From Rhodoferax sp. BLA1 (lineage in GTDB: Bacteria > Pseudomonadota > Gammaproteobacteria > Burkholderiales > Burkholderiaceae_C), in assembly GCF_013416775.1 (NCBI RefSeq), contig NZ_SZVI01000005.1:186001-250000 (forward strand): DNA of 64,000 nucleotides. The letters run 5' to 3'. A program made the translations under genes and the position numbers. Numbering within the stretch: position 1 is the stretch's first letter; every line of letters starts with the position of its first letter. Below, piece by piece: positions 30,657 to 38,132 of the stretch. The notes beneath the pieces were generated by a model, which did no database searches, had not been told where the DNA came from, and worked only from the letters and a program-made list of their open reading frames with translations.

Positions 30657-31477
30657 CAACGCTGCTCCCACCCTGGCACACCTGACACATCCACCAAATC
30701 CCGGTAAGCATGCCAACTCGCATGCCCCAGCAACGGCACCACGATCACCAGGCCCAGCAACATCGCACTCAGGCCCACGAAGATCAAAACCATGATGATG
30801 GCACCCCACAAAGCCAAAGCAATCGGGTTGGCCACCACCACCTGCCAGCTCAAGGTGACCGCTTGTCGCACACTGACCCTGCGGTCAAGCAGCAGGGGAA
30901 TGGTGATGACTGTGGAGGCAAAAATGGGTGCCACCAAAATACCGCCCAGCATCAACCACAGTTCAAACAAAAATCCTTTGGGGGCCAGCACCACGTGCAC
31001 CAGAAAATCACGCGGGGCTGAAATCGGTGCCAGCGCCATCAGCTGAATCAACACCGCTGACAACACCACCCAGGCTGTTCCTGCGGCGGCAAGCAGGATG
31101 CCAAAGCGCACCAGATTCCAGTGTTCATCACCCCACTTGACGAAGTCGCCGTCTATCCAGTTCAGCCAGGTTTTCAGGACCAGCGGCCAACCCGCAGGTT
31201 CACGACGCTCCAGTGCCCGGCTCATGGCATAAAGACTGGTCGCCAGAATCGGCGCCACCAGCAAAAACCCGGAAAAAGCGCCGGCAAGCAGCCAAAACTG
31301 GTCATGCGCCAGAACCAGCAGCAAACCACCAAACACCGCCATGACCAAGCCATGTAAATAACTGATCCAACCGCAGCGCAAGGTGTCGCGTGCACCGCGA
31401 ACCAGCCAGGTCAAGGGTTGCATCAGGCTGATGCTGCGTGGCGAAGCGGGATGAATCGGTAACGGTGTGGGGGCCAT
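30656..31477 (-). CDS. DUF2189 family integral membrane protein
   Basis: The ATG at 31477 gives a 273-residue protein with about six membrane helices. It has the family's GFLLVAPILATSLYAMSRALERREP segment and ends near AMLLGLVIVVPLLGHASWHAYRDLVD. DUF2189 proteins are widespread in Proteobacteria and have no established function. An ATG at 31561 is possible but adds 28 residues of low-quality sequence. It is coupled to the downstream DUF2788 gene by an ATGA overlap. Confidence 0.8.
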   Translation of the reverse strand: MAPTPLPIHPASPRSISLMQPLTWLVRGARDTLRCGWISYLHGLVMAVFGGLLLVLAHDQFWLLAGAFSGFLLVAPILATSLYAMSRALERREPAGWPLVLKTWLNWIDGDFVKWGDEHWNLVRFGILLAAAGTAWVVLSAVLIQLMALAPISAPRDFLVHVVLAPKGFLFELWLMLGGILVAPIFASTVITIPLLLDRRVSVRQAVTLSWQVVVANPIALALWGAIIMVLIFVGLSAMLLGLVIVVPLLGHASWHAYRDLVDVSGVPGWEQR

Positions 31478-31552
31478 GGGCGATTGTTTCAACAAAAGGC
31501 CTGATGGTGACACAGGCCTGGCAACCGACCACGTTGCAAGGCCAAAAAAACA

Positions 31553-31583
31553 AGCCGACACCGGTCAAAGACAGATGTCGGCT
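31553..31583 (-). terminator. Rho-independent terminator after the Spy-like gene
   Basis: AGCCGACA and TGTCGGCT form an 8-bp stem. On the minus strand it is followed by TG and then seven T. A second hairpin, GGGCCGAT/ATCGGCCC (31592-31609), lies between it and the stop codon. Confidence 0.8.
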
Positions 31584-31625
31584 GGGTGGTTGGGCCGATG
31601 TATCGGCCCGCTGGTCACGCTTTGT

Positions 31626-32156
31626 TTATGGCTTGACGGGCATCGGCGCTTTTCCATGGCGTGAGCCCATGGCACCACGATGACCCTGCATGCTGACGGC
31701 ATCAAACACCTTTTGCTGCTCAGGCGTCAGGGCTGCGTAAAACGCCCGGGTGGCTTCTTCGTGTTTGGCCATGGCTGCGGTCATGGTTTTCAGGTGGTCC
31801 TCGCGCAGCGCCTTCATCTTGTCCAGGCGTTCCGGCGTGGTCAGTTTGGCCATCTCAACCGGGTCAGGGCGTTGCAGGTTGGCAGCGGGAGCTGCCGGCT
31901 TTCTGGCATCGACAAAACTTTTCCAGGCACCTTCCTGGGCCGGGGTGAGCTTCAACTGGGCTTTGAGCAGCGCGTCGCGTTTTTCCATCATGGCCTGCAT
32001 ACGGGTCGGGTCCATCTTGCCCATGCGGTCGTGCCGCATGCCCATACCAGCGCCCATGGCTGGGTCACACTGGCCACCCATCGGGCCTTGGGCGTAAACC
32101 GCACCGGTCACGGCCAGCAAACCGGCAATCAGGGAGAGTTTGAGATTCGTTTTCAT
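31626..32156 (-). CDS. Spy/CpxP family periplasmic protein
   Basis: With the ATG at 32156 this is a 176-residue protein with a clear signal peptide (MKTNLKLSLIAGLLAVTGAVYA, cut before QG). Two LTxxQ motifs are visible (LKLTPAQEGAW and LTPEQQKVF), as in the Spy/CpxP periplasmic chaperones. The mature N-terminus is rich in Met, Gly and His (GPMGGQCDPAMGAGMGMRHDRMGKM), which could bind copper or other metals (inference). Family members protect envelope proteins under stress. It is transcribed alone and ends at an intrinsic terminator. Confidence 0.88.
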   Translation of the reverse strand: MKTNLKLSLIAGLLAVTGAVYAQGPMGGQCDPAMGAGMGMRHDRMGKMDPTRMQAMMEKRDALLKAQLKLTPAQEGAWKSFVDARKPAAPAANLQRPDPVEMAKLTTPERLDKMKALREDHLKTMTAAMAKHEEATRAFYAALTPEQQKVFDAVSMQGHRGAMGSRHGKAPMPVKP

Positions 32157-32345
32157 GATGACATCCTTTGGGTAGAGCCTCTGACCTGAAAGTGGCATCG
32201 GCGTGAAAAGAAGTATCTGCGTCGCATGTATCCCAGCGATAACGCGGACAACAAGCTATGTAAAGTTGCATGAACGTTTGGCCCCGGATTTGATGGGATG
32301 ATCACGGGTTAGCCAATTCAGTTTTCCAGCACAAAGGGATTTTCA

Positions 32346-33248
32346 GTGTTCAAAAATATCATCATGTACCGTCTTGATACCAACTGGAGCAGCACCGCCG
32401 AACAGGTCGAGGCAAGTCTGCAGGCCGGTCGATATGTCGAGTGCGGCGCCAGCCAGGAAAAGTCGATTGGCTGGGTCGAGCCACGCCGCCAGCCCAATGG
32501 CCCCTTGCTCGAAGCCGTGGCTGGCCAATGGATCGTCAAGCTGATGGTCGAGACCCGTGCCCTGCCCGCCTCGGTGATCAACCGCAAGGCCCAAGAACGT
32601 GTGGAGCAGATCGAAGCCAGCACCGGGCGCAAACCCGGCAAGAAAGAAATCCGCGACCTCAAAGATGACATCCGCCTGGAGCTGATGCCCATGGCATTCA
32701 CCAAACAGTCCAGTGTGCTGGTCTGGATCGACCGCGACAACCACCTGCTGGTGATCGACGCCGCCAGCCAGGCCCGTGCCGACGAGGTGGTGACGCTGCT
32801 GGTGCAGGCGCTGCCGGGTTTTGCGGTAACGATGATCACCACCCAGGTCTCACCCGTGGCGGCGATGTCCGAGTGGCTGCTGAGCCTGGACGCCCCGGCA
32901 GGGTTCAGCGTGGACCGTGAATGTGAGTTGAAGGCCGCCGACGAGTCCAAAGCCGTGGTGCGTTACGCCCGCCACCGGCTCGATACCGAAGAGGTTCAAC
33001 AACACATCCGCGAAGGCAAAATGCCCACGCGCCTGGCCATGACCTGGAACGAACGTGTCTCCTTCATGCTGACCGAAGGTTTGCAGCTGAAAAAAATCGC
33101 GTTTCTGGACGGTGTGTTTGAGTCGACCAGCGCCAACCACAAAAAAGACGATGACTTTGACGGCGACGTCACGATCTCGACCGGCGAGTTGCAAAAAATG
33201 CTGCCCGATGTGCTGGAGGCACTGGGCGGTGAGATGCCGGTGGCTTGA
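32346..33248 (+). CDS. rdgC: Recombination-associated protein RdgC
   Basis: RdgC is a ring-forming, non-specific DNA-binding protein that restrains RecA-promoted recombination. The 300-residue protein has the usual length and begins with the conserved MFKNIIMYRLD using a GTG start codon at 32346. Family features include SIGWVEPR near residue 40 and WIDRDNHLLVIDAASQARADEV. It stands alone, divergent from the Spy-like gene. Confidence 0.95.
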   Translation: MFKNIIMYRLDTNWSSTAEQVEASLQAGRYVECGASQEKSIGWVEPRRQPNGPLLEAVAGQWIVKLMVETRALPASVINRKAQERVEQIEASTGRKPGKKEIRDLKDDIRLELMPMAFTKQSSVLVWIDRDNHLLVIDAASQARADEVVTLLVQALPGFAVTMITTQVSPVAAMSEWLLSLDAPAGFSVDRECELKAADESKAVVRYARHRLDTEEVQQHIREGKMPTRLAMTWNERVSFMLTEGLQLKKIAFLDGVFESTSANHKKDDDFDGDVTISTGELQKMLPDVLEALGGEMPVA

Positions 33249-33331
33249 GGTTCAGCGCCGTAGCGCCAAGCATCTCAGCCGTTGAGCAGGGATCAGACCA
33301 CCCAAAAAGGCAATACATGGTTGTGATGTGT

Positions 33332-34279
33332 TCATTTGCTTGCCTTGACGTGTTGAGCTGCAGACAGGTCTTTGACCTCGTCAACATGCGCCTCCACATC
33401 AGTGGGCAACAACTGGATGGTGGCGCGTAAACCCGGCACGGCGCGCATCAGCGCCTGTTCCAGCTCGGTCCTGACAGCAGCGGCACGCCCCAGTGTCCAG
33501 TGTGATGGCATGTGCATGTGCAAATCCACAAAACGGCGTTGGCCCGAGCGGCGTGTGATCACATGGTCAAAACGGATCGTCTGCTGGTCAAAAGAGGTCA
33601 TGGTGGTCTGAATGTTCTGCAACACCTCGGGTTCAACGGCTTCATCCATCAAACCTTGGGCTGAACGCCACATCAGGTGACCACCTTCCCACAGGATGTT
33701 CAGCGCCACCCCGATGGCCGCCAACGCGTCCAGCCAAAGCCAGCCGGTCAAGGCCACACCCGCCAAACCCAGCACCACACCCGCAGAGGTCCAGACATCG
33801 GTGACCAGGTGCCGGGCATCGGCCTCCAGTGCAATCGAGCGGTGCGCCCTGGCGGCGCTGAACATCACCCAGGCCAGCAAACCGTTCAGCGCCGAACTGA
33901 GGATGGACAAGGCCAGGCCCCAGCCCAGTTCTTGTAACGGTTGCGGTGTGAACAGCCTCGACGCTGCCGCCCAGATGATGCCAAAGGCCACTCCCACAAT
34001 CAGAATGCCCTCAAAACCGGAAGAAAAATACTCTGCCTTGTGGTGGCCATAAGGGTGTTCCTCGTCGGCCGGACGCTGGGCGATGGTGACCATCATCAAG
34101 GCAAAAATGGCACTGGCCAGATTCACAAACGACTCCATCGCGTCGGACAGCAAGCCCACTGAGTCTGTGACATACCAAGCCCCGGTTTTCAGGGTGATGG
34201 TGGTCACAGCCACCGCAATGGAGGCCCATAACAGGCGAGTCGGGGTCAATAAACGGGTGGGGAGATAAGACGTTGTCAT
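33332..34279 (-). CDS. Cation diffusion facilitator family transporter
   Basis: A 315-residue CDF exporter, which moves divalent cations (Zn, Fe, Co, Mn or Cd) out of the cytoplasm in exchange for protons. It has six membrane helices, the signature SVGLLSDAMESFVNLASAIFAL with a metal-site Asp, HPYGHHKAEYFSSGFEG between helices 2 and 3, and a cytoplasmic C-terminal domain (RRSGQRRFVDLHMHMPSHW). FieF-like sequence features favour Zn/Fe but the metal cannot be fixed here. It is divergent from the electron-transfer module at 34490. Confidence 0.9.
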   Translation of the reverse strand: MTTSYLPTRLLTPTRLLWASIAVAVTTITLKTGAWYVTDSVGLLSDAMESFVNLASAIFALMMVTIAQRPADEEHPYGHHKAEYFSSGFEGILIVGVAFGIIWAAASRLFTPQPLQELGWGLALSILSSALNGLLAWVMFSAARAHRSIALEADARHLVTDVWTSAGVVLGLAGVALTGWLWLDALAAIGVALNILWEGGHLMWRSAQGLMDEAVEPEVLQNIQTTMTSFDQQTIRFDHVITRRSGQRRFVDLHMHMPSHWTLGRAAAVRTELEQALMRAVPGLRATIQLLPTDVEAHVDEVKDLSAAQHVKASK

Positions 34280-34320
34280 GGTGAGGCTTTGCTAAGGTCG
34301 GCTGATGGTCGCAGGCGCAG

Positions 34321-34391
34321 CTTAAAGTCCTCTTAACGCGAAGCCGGGTGACTTCCCAGAGCGTTTTGGTAGGGGTTAAGAGTTGTTTAAG
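34321..34391. promoter_or_regulatory. Paired direct repeats, candidate response-regulator operator
   Basis: CTTAAAG (34321) and CTTAACG (34332) are spaced by 11 bases. GTTAAG (34375) and GTTTAAG (34385) form a similar pair in the inverse sense. OmpR/PhoB-type regulators bind 11-base-spaced direct repeats. The array sits between the divergent CDF transporter and the reductase/cytochrome operon. Confidence 0.35.
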
Positions 34392-34489
34392 GTGGCGAAC
34401 CTAGGCTGTGGTCACTTCGACATGAAGAAGGTGATCCAAGTGATTCTGAACTCTGAGCTAAGCGCCCATCGGGCCCGAGGTGCCATCAC

Positions 34490-35767
34490 ATGACCTCGCT
34501 GCATTTGTTGCTGTGGATCGTCGGCGCCATCCTGCTGCAACTCTCGATCTACCTGTCCATCGGCTTCTGGCGCCATTGGCAGACTTACGACGCGCTGCGC
34601 AGCTCGGTGGCCCAAGGTGGCCTACCAGCTGAGCCCAGCCCCGCGTTGGCACCAATGACCACGCCTGCGCCGGCCTGGTCGGGCTGGCGCGCCTTCAAAG
34701 TCACCCACAAAGTTGTCGAAAACGCCGTGGGTGACATCTGCTCGTTTCATCTGGAACCCCAAGACGCTCAAGCCTTGCCGCCGTTTTTGCCCGGCCAGTA
34801 CCTGACCTTTCGGCTCGAGATGGACTCACCAGCGGGCAGCACCGAAGCCATCACGCGCTGTTATTCACTCTCAGACGGGCCACGGGCCAACGGCTACCGC
34901 GTGTCGATCAAACGCGCACCGGCGCCCTTGAACAGTACCCATCCACCCGGGCGTTCATCGAACTACTTCCATGACCAGGTGCAGCTGGGCAGTGTGCTGC
35001 AGGTGCGCGCACCTGCCGGGCACTTTTATATGGACCGCAGTGATGCGCCCGTGGTGCTGCTCGGCTGCGGCATTGGCATCACGCCGATGCTGAGCATGGT
35101 GAACTGGTGTTTTTCTGAACAACCTGGGCGCGAGGTGTGGCTGTTTTACGGCGCACGGCATGCCCAGGAGCTGATGGCCCAGGCGCACCTGGAAGCCCTG
35201 GCCGACATGCACCCCAACTTTCACCTGTTTATCTGCCTCAGTGACACCGACAAAAAGACGGACTTGGGCAGCCCTTACCAGCGCCAGGGCCGCATCACCA
35301 TTGACTTGCTGCGCCAGCTGCTGCCACTCAAGCCCTACCACTTCTACCTGTGTGGCCCGACACCGATGTTGGCGAGCCTGGTGCCAGCACTGGAAGACTG
35401 GGGTGTGCCCGATGCGCGCATCCACTTCGAGGCTTTTGGTCCGGCGTCTGTCAAACGCAAAAGCGCTGCGCGGGAAGTGAACGCCGCCACCTCTGTGCAA
35501 GCGACTGACACTGCTGTGACGGTGAGTTTTGCCAAGTCAAGCCAACAACTGACCTGGCCTGCGGGTGGCACCAGCTTGCTGGACCTGGCCGAAAGCCAGG
35601 GCATTGCGGTGAACTCTGGCTGCCGCGCTGGCAGCTGTGGCAGCTGCCAGACCACCATCCGCTCGGGTGAGGTGGGTTACCAACAGGCGCCCGACTATGA
35701 CCCTGAGCCGGGTACCTGCCTGCTGTGTGTCTGCACCCCCAAAACCGACGTTGTGCTGGAGCTGTAA
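34490..35767 (+). CDS. Membrane-anchored NAD(P)H oxidoreductase with FAD and C-terminal 2Fe-2S domain
   Basis: The 425-residue protein has one N-terminal membrane helix (about 5-26), a Pro/Ala-rich linker, an FNR-type FAD domain (RCYSLS at 123-128), an NAD(P)-binding domain (GCGIGITPM at 192-200, CGP at 288-290, EAFG at 314-317), and a plant-type ferredoxin domain with Cys378-x4-Cys383-x2-Cys386 and a fourth ligand among Cys410, 413 or 415. The domain order resembles flavohemoglobin-like and oxygenase reductases such as BenC. It should take electrons from NAD(P)H to a one-electron partner or run in reverse. It is the first gene of a three-gene operon (next start immediately after its stop), whose products are a multi-histidine membrane protein and an octaheme cytochrome. 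Confidence 0.88.
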   Translation: MTSLHLLLWIVGAILLQLSIYLSIGFWRHWQTYDALRSSVAQGGLPAEPSPALAPMTTPAPAWSGWRAFKVTHKVVENAVGDICSFHLEPQDAQALPPFLPGQYLTFRLEMDSPAGSTEAITRCYSLSDGPRANGYRVSIKRAPAPLNSTHPPGRSSNYFHDQVQLGSVLQVRAPAGHFYMDRSDAPVVLLGCGIGITPMLSMVNWCFSEQPGREVWLFYGARHAQELMAQAHLEALADMHPNFHLFICLSDTDKKTDLGSPYQRQGRITIDLLRQLLPLKPYHFYLCGPTPMLASLVPALEDWGVPDARIHFEAFGPASVKRKSAAREVNAATSVQATDTAVTVSFAKSSQQLTWPAGGTSLLDLAESQGIAVNSGCRAGSCGSCQTTIRSGEVGYQQAPDYDPEPGTCLLCVCTPKTDVVLEL

Positions 35768-36346
35768 ATGAACCAATCCCTGTGGCGCGACCATGTTTTG
35801 CCGTTCTTTTTGCTGCTGGGTTTGCTGGCTGCGGCCACGCTCTCGGGTGACTATGTGCTGCACTGGCTCAACCTGGTTTGGGTCGGGCGCTACCTGGGCA
35901 TTCTGGGCACCTTGCTGATCATTTTTTCGCTGTATTACTCGCTGCGTAAACGCAAATATGTGACATCAGGTGACCCGAGCATCTTGCTCAAGATGCACGA
36001 GTTCAGCGCCTGGTTGGGCTCGCTGATGATCCTGATCCACGCTGGGGTGCATTTCAACGCCATCCTGCCCTGGCTGGCCACGGTGGCCATGAGCATCAAT
36101 GTAGTCAGTGGGTTGGTGGGCAAGATGCTGCTCAAGCGGGCACGGGCCCATGTGCAGAACCAGCGTGAGCAGTTTCAACTGCGTGGTTTGTCCAAACCCG
36201 AGGTAGAGCAGGCGGTGTTCTGGGACGCAGTGACGCTCTACATCATGAACCAGTGGCGTAAGGTGCACATACCGATCTACATCGTGTTCACGGTGATCGC
36301 ACTGGGTCACATCATCAGCGTGTTCTTGTTCTGGGGCTGGGTATGA
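35768..36346 (+). CDS. Multi-histidine membrane protein, putative cytochrome b-type subunit
   Basis: This 192-residue protein has about five membrane helices. Histidines at 77, 91, 95, 167 and 181 lie in or at helix ends (LKMHEFSAWLGSLMILIHAGVHF; VHIPIYIVFTVIALGHII), the arrangement seen in diheme membrane cytochromes such as ferric-reductase-like or b561-like proteins. I infer heme b binding; the exact family was not recognised. Its start directly follows the reductase stop and its end overlaps the cytochrome start by four bases, so the three are likely one complex passing electrons across the membrane. Confidence 0.75.
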   Translation: MNQSLWRDHVLPFFLLLGLLAAATLSGDYVLHWLNLVWVGRYLGILGTLLIIFSLYYSLRKRKYVTSGDPSILLKMHEFSAWLGSLMILIHAGVHFNAILPWLATVAMSINVVSGLVGKMLLKRARAHVQNQREQFQLRGLSKPEVEQAVFWDAVTLYIMNQWRKVHIPIYIVFTVIALGHIISVFLFWGWV

Positions 36347-37083
36347 GCAAGCTGGTCAAGATCATCCTGGCCGTCAATCTGGTCATTCTGGGCGCATTGA
36401 CTTTCATCTACCCCAATTTGATGGTGGGCCCGGGCAAACTCATTCCCGGCCACAAAGCGTTGGAGGGGGATTGTTTTGCCTGCCACACCAGTTTCACCGG
36501 TGCTAACTCTGAGAAGTGCAGCACCTGCCACAAACCGGCCGACATTGGCCGGCTCAGCACCCTCGGTGTGGCCCTGGTCAAGCCCAGCACCAGCACCGCC
36601 TTCCACCAGGAACTGCAAAGCCAAGACTGTGTGGCCTGCCACAGCGACCACGCCGGGGTGAAACGTTTTGCCCGCCAGCGCCAGTTTGACCACAGCCTGC
36701 TCAAAAAGGTCACGCTGGAACAATGCCAGAGCTGCCACAAGACGCCCACCGATATGCTGCACAAACAGGTCACCGGCAACTGCCTGCAATGCCACAGCCA
36801 GACCCAATGGACACCGGCCACCTTTGACCACAACAAGTTTTTTGTGCTGGACCGCGACCACAACGCCCCATGCGCCACCTGCCATGTGCGCAACGACTAC
36901 AGCCGCTCCACCTGTTACGGCTGCCACGAACACACGCCCGACAACATCCGCCGCGAGCACATCAAGGAAGGCATCAGCAAGTATGAGAACTGCGTGGAAT
37001 GCCACCGCAGCGGCAACAAACACGACATCAAAGGTGGCCGAGAAGGTGGCAGCGAGCGCAAGGGCCACCAAGATGACGACTGA
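36343..37083 (+). CDS. Octaheme c-type cytochrome (cytochrome c3-like), membrane-anchored
   Basis: The 246-residue protein has an N-terminal hydrophobic anchor or signal (KLVKIILAVNLVILGALTFIY) and eight CXXCH heme-attachment motifs at residues 44-48, 59-63, 96-100, 128-132, 147-151, 177-181, 191-195 and 217-221. Many extra histidines (for example 37, 88, 103, 117, 140, 163, 173) could be distal ligands for bis-His hemes. It ends in a charged tail (GGREGGSERKGHQDDD). It resembles cytochrome c3 / NrfH-class multiheme proteins, which serve as periplasmic electron conduits. Heme attachment would need the Ccm system encoded at 47.6-54.6 kb. The terminal acceptor is not shown. Confidence 0.88.
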   Translation: MSKLVKIILAVNLVILGALTFIYPNLMVGPGKLIPGHKALEGDCFACHTSFTGANSEKCSTCHKPADIGRLSTLGVALVKPSTSTAFHQELQSQDCVACHSDHAGVKRFARQRQFDHSLLKKVTLEQCQSCHKTPTDMLHKQVTGNCLQCHSQTQWTPATFDHNKFFVLDRDHNAPCATCHVRNDYSRSTCYGCHEHTPDNIRREHIKEGISKYENCVECHRSGNKHDIKGGREGGSERKGHQDDD

Positions 37084-37200
37084 CATGCCCACATACACAT
37101 CCACCAACTTGTTATGGATTGAGCGGCGGCACTTGGGTGCGGCTCGGCGGCTTCCAGAGGGTGTGGGCGATCCCGCTGAGCAATGGGTAAGTGCCCAGGC

Positions 37201-37262
37201 TTTATATGAAAAATCAGCCTCTAGCCCTTATCTAATAAGGGTATATAGCTATTAAAAGTATA
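37201..37262 (+). repeat. Dispersed palindromic repeat (intergenic)
   Basis: The core is CTCTAGCCCTTATCTAATAAGGGTATATAGCTA, with CCCTTAT/ATAAGGG arms and the TAGCTA tail. It begins TATATGAAAA like the copy at 19566. Confidence 0.88.
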
Positions 37263-37265
37263 AAA

Positions 37266-37295
37266 AAGCCTGCCGAGGCTGACATCGGCAGGCTT
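37266..37295 (-). terminator. Rho-independent terminator after DUF2892 gene
   Basis: AAGCCTGCCGA and TCGGCAGGCTT form an 11-bp stem with an 8-base loop. On the minus strand the stem is followed directly by a T tract, so it terminates the small gene at 37336-37524. Confidence 0.85.
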
Positions 37296-37335
37296 GTCTT
37301 ATGAGATGAAACCCGCTGCAGACGGGTTCAAAGTG

Positions 37336-37524
37336 TCACTTCTTCGGGCAGGTATTCATGCCGATCATCGTGTACAGCGGGCAAAAACTCATGAAGCCGG
37401 TGGCCAGGGGCACCACACCAATCCAGCCCCAGACACCAATGGTGCCGGTCAGCGTCAGGCCAATCAGCACCAGACCCAAAACAATACGCAGAATGCGGTC
37501 GATACCGCCAACATTGGTTTTCAT
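37336..37524 (-). CDS. DUF2892 (YgaP-type transmembrane domain) small protein
   Basis: This 62-residue protein starts MKTNVGGIDRILRIVLGLVLIGL and ends CPLYTMIGMNTCPKK, the pattern of the YgaP-like inner-membrane domain DUF2892, with two membrane helices and paired cysteines near the end. Such stand-alone proteins are often found with rhodanese or sulfur genes, but none is adjacent here. The function is unknown. Confidence 0.88.
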   Translation of the reverse strand: MKTNVGGIDRILRIVLGLVLIGLTLTGTIGVWGWIGVVPLATGFMSFCPLYTMIGMNTCPKK

Positions 37525-37765
37525 GACAACTCCTTGGTAAAAAAACACTGCCCAGGGGAGGGACGATGTGTGAATTACACGCGTGCACGCTACATTCGTC
37601 TGTGACTCAAGTCACCCAGGAGGGTCTGGCTGCGGTTGTCAATTCAACACAAGGGGGCGTGGCCCTTGGAGCATTGGCAAGCGGCGCGCTGTTGCAGTGA
37701 TCAGCAGTTGTCCGATCCCCTCTGCCGGAGCATGGGGTGATACTGGTATCTGCTAGCTTCAGACC

Positions 37766-38110
37766 ATGAACAAGTGGAACATTCCCGCCTGGCTTGAAAA
37801 CGAAGTGCTTGAACGCGACCGAAACTGCGTTTATTGCGGCGTTTCATTCGCGCAGGTGTCGAAGGTGCGTCGTGAACAGCGCTCGTGGGAACATATCGTC
37901 AACGATGCGAAAATTGTCACACGCGACAATATCGCACTTTGCTGCATTGGCTGCAACGCAAGCAAGGGCGCAAAAACCTTGGAACAGTGGTTGGCGTCGC
38001 GTTATTGCAGAGACCGGCAGATTTCCGCGCAGTCCGTTTCGCCCGTGGTCCAAGCGGCCCTCGCCATGAGGGTTTCACCCTTCACAGGGGCGGATCCATC
38101 ATCATCCTGA
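37766..38110 (+). CDS. HNH endonuclease domain protein
   Basis: The 114-residue protein has two zinc-binding Cys pairs (CVYCG and CCIGCN) flanking an HNH core (RSWEHIVNDAKIVTRDNIALCCIGCNASKGAK). HNH proteins cut DNA, but small stand-alone ones have varied or unknown roles. It is followed after 22 bases by the OsmC-YcaO gene. The C-terminal 25 residues after the domain show no conserved pattern. Confidence 0.82.
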   Translation: MNKWNIPAWLENEVLERDRNCVYCGVSFAQVSKVRREQRSWEHIVNDAKIVTRDNIALCCIGCNASKGAKTLEQWLASRYCRDRQISAQSVSPVVQAALAMRVSPFTGADPSSS

Positions 38111-38132
38111 GCACTATTTTTGGAATTCCTCC

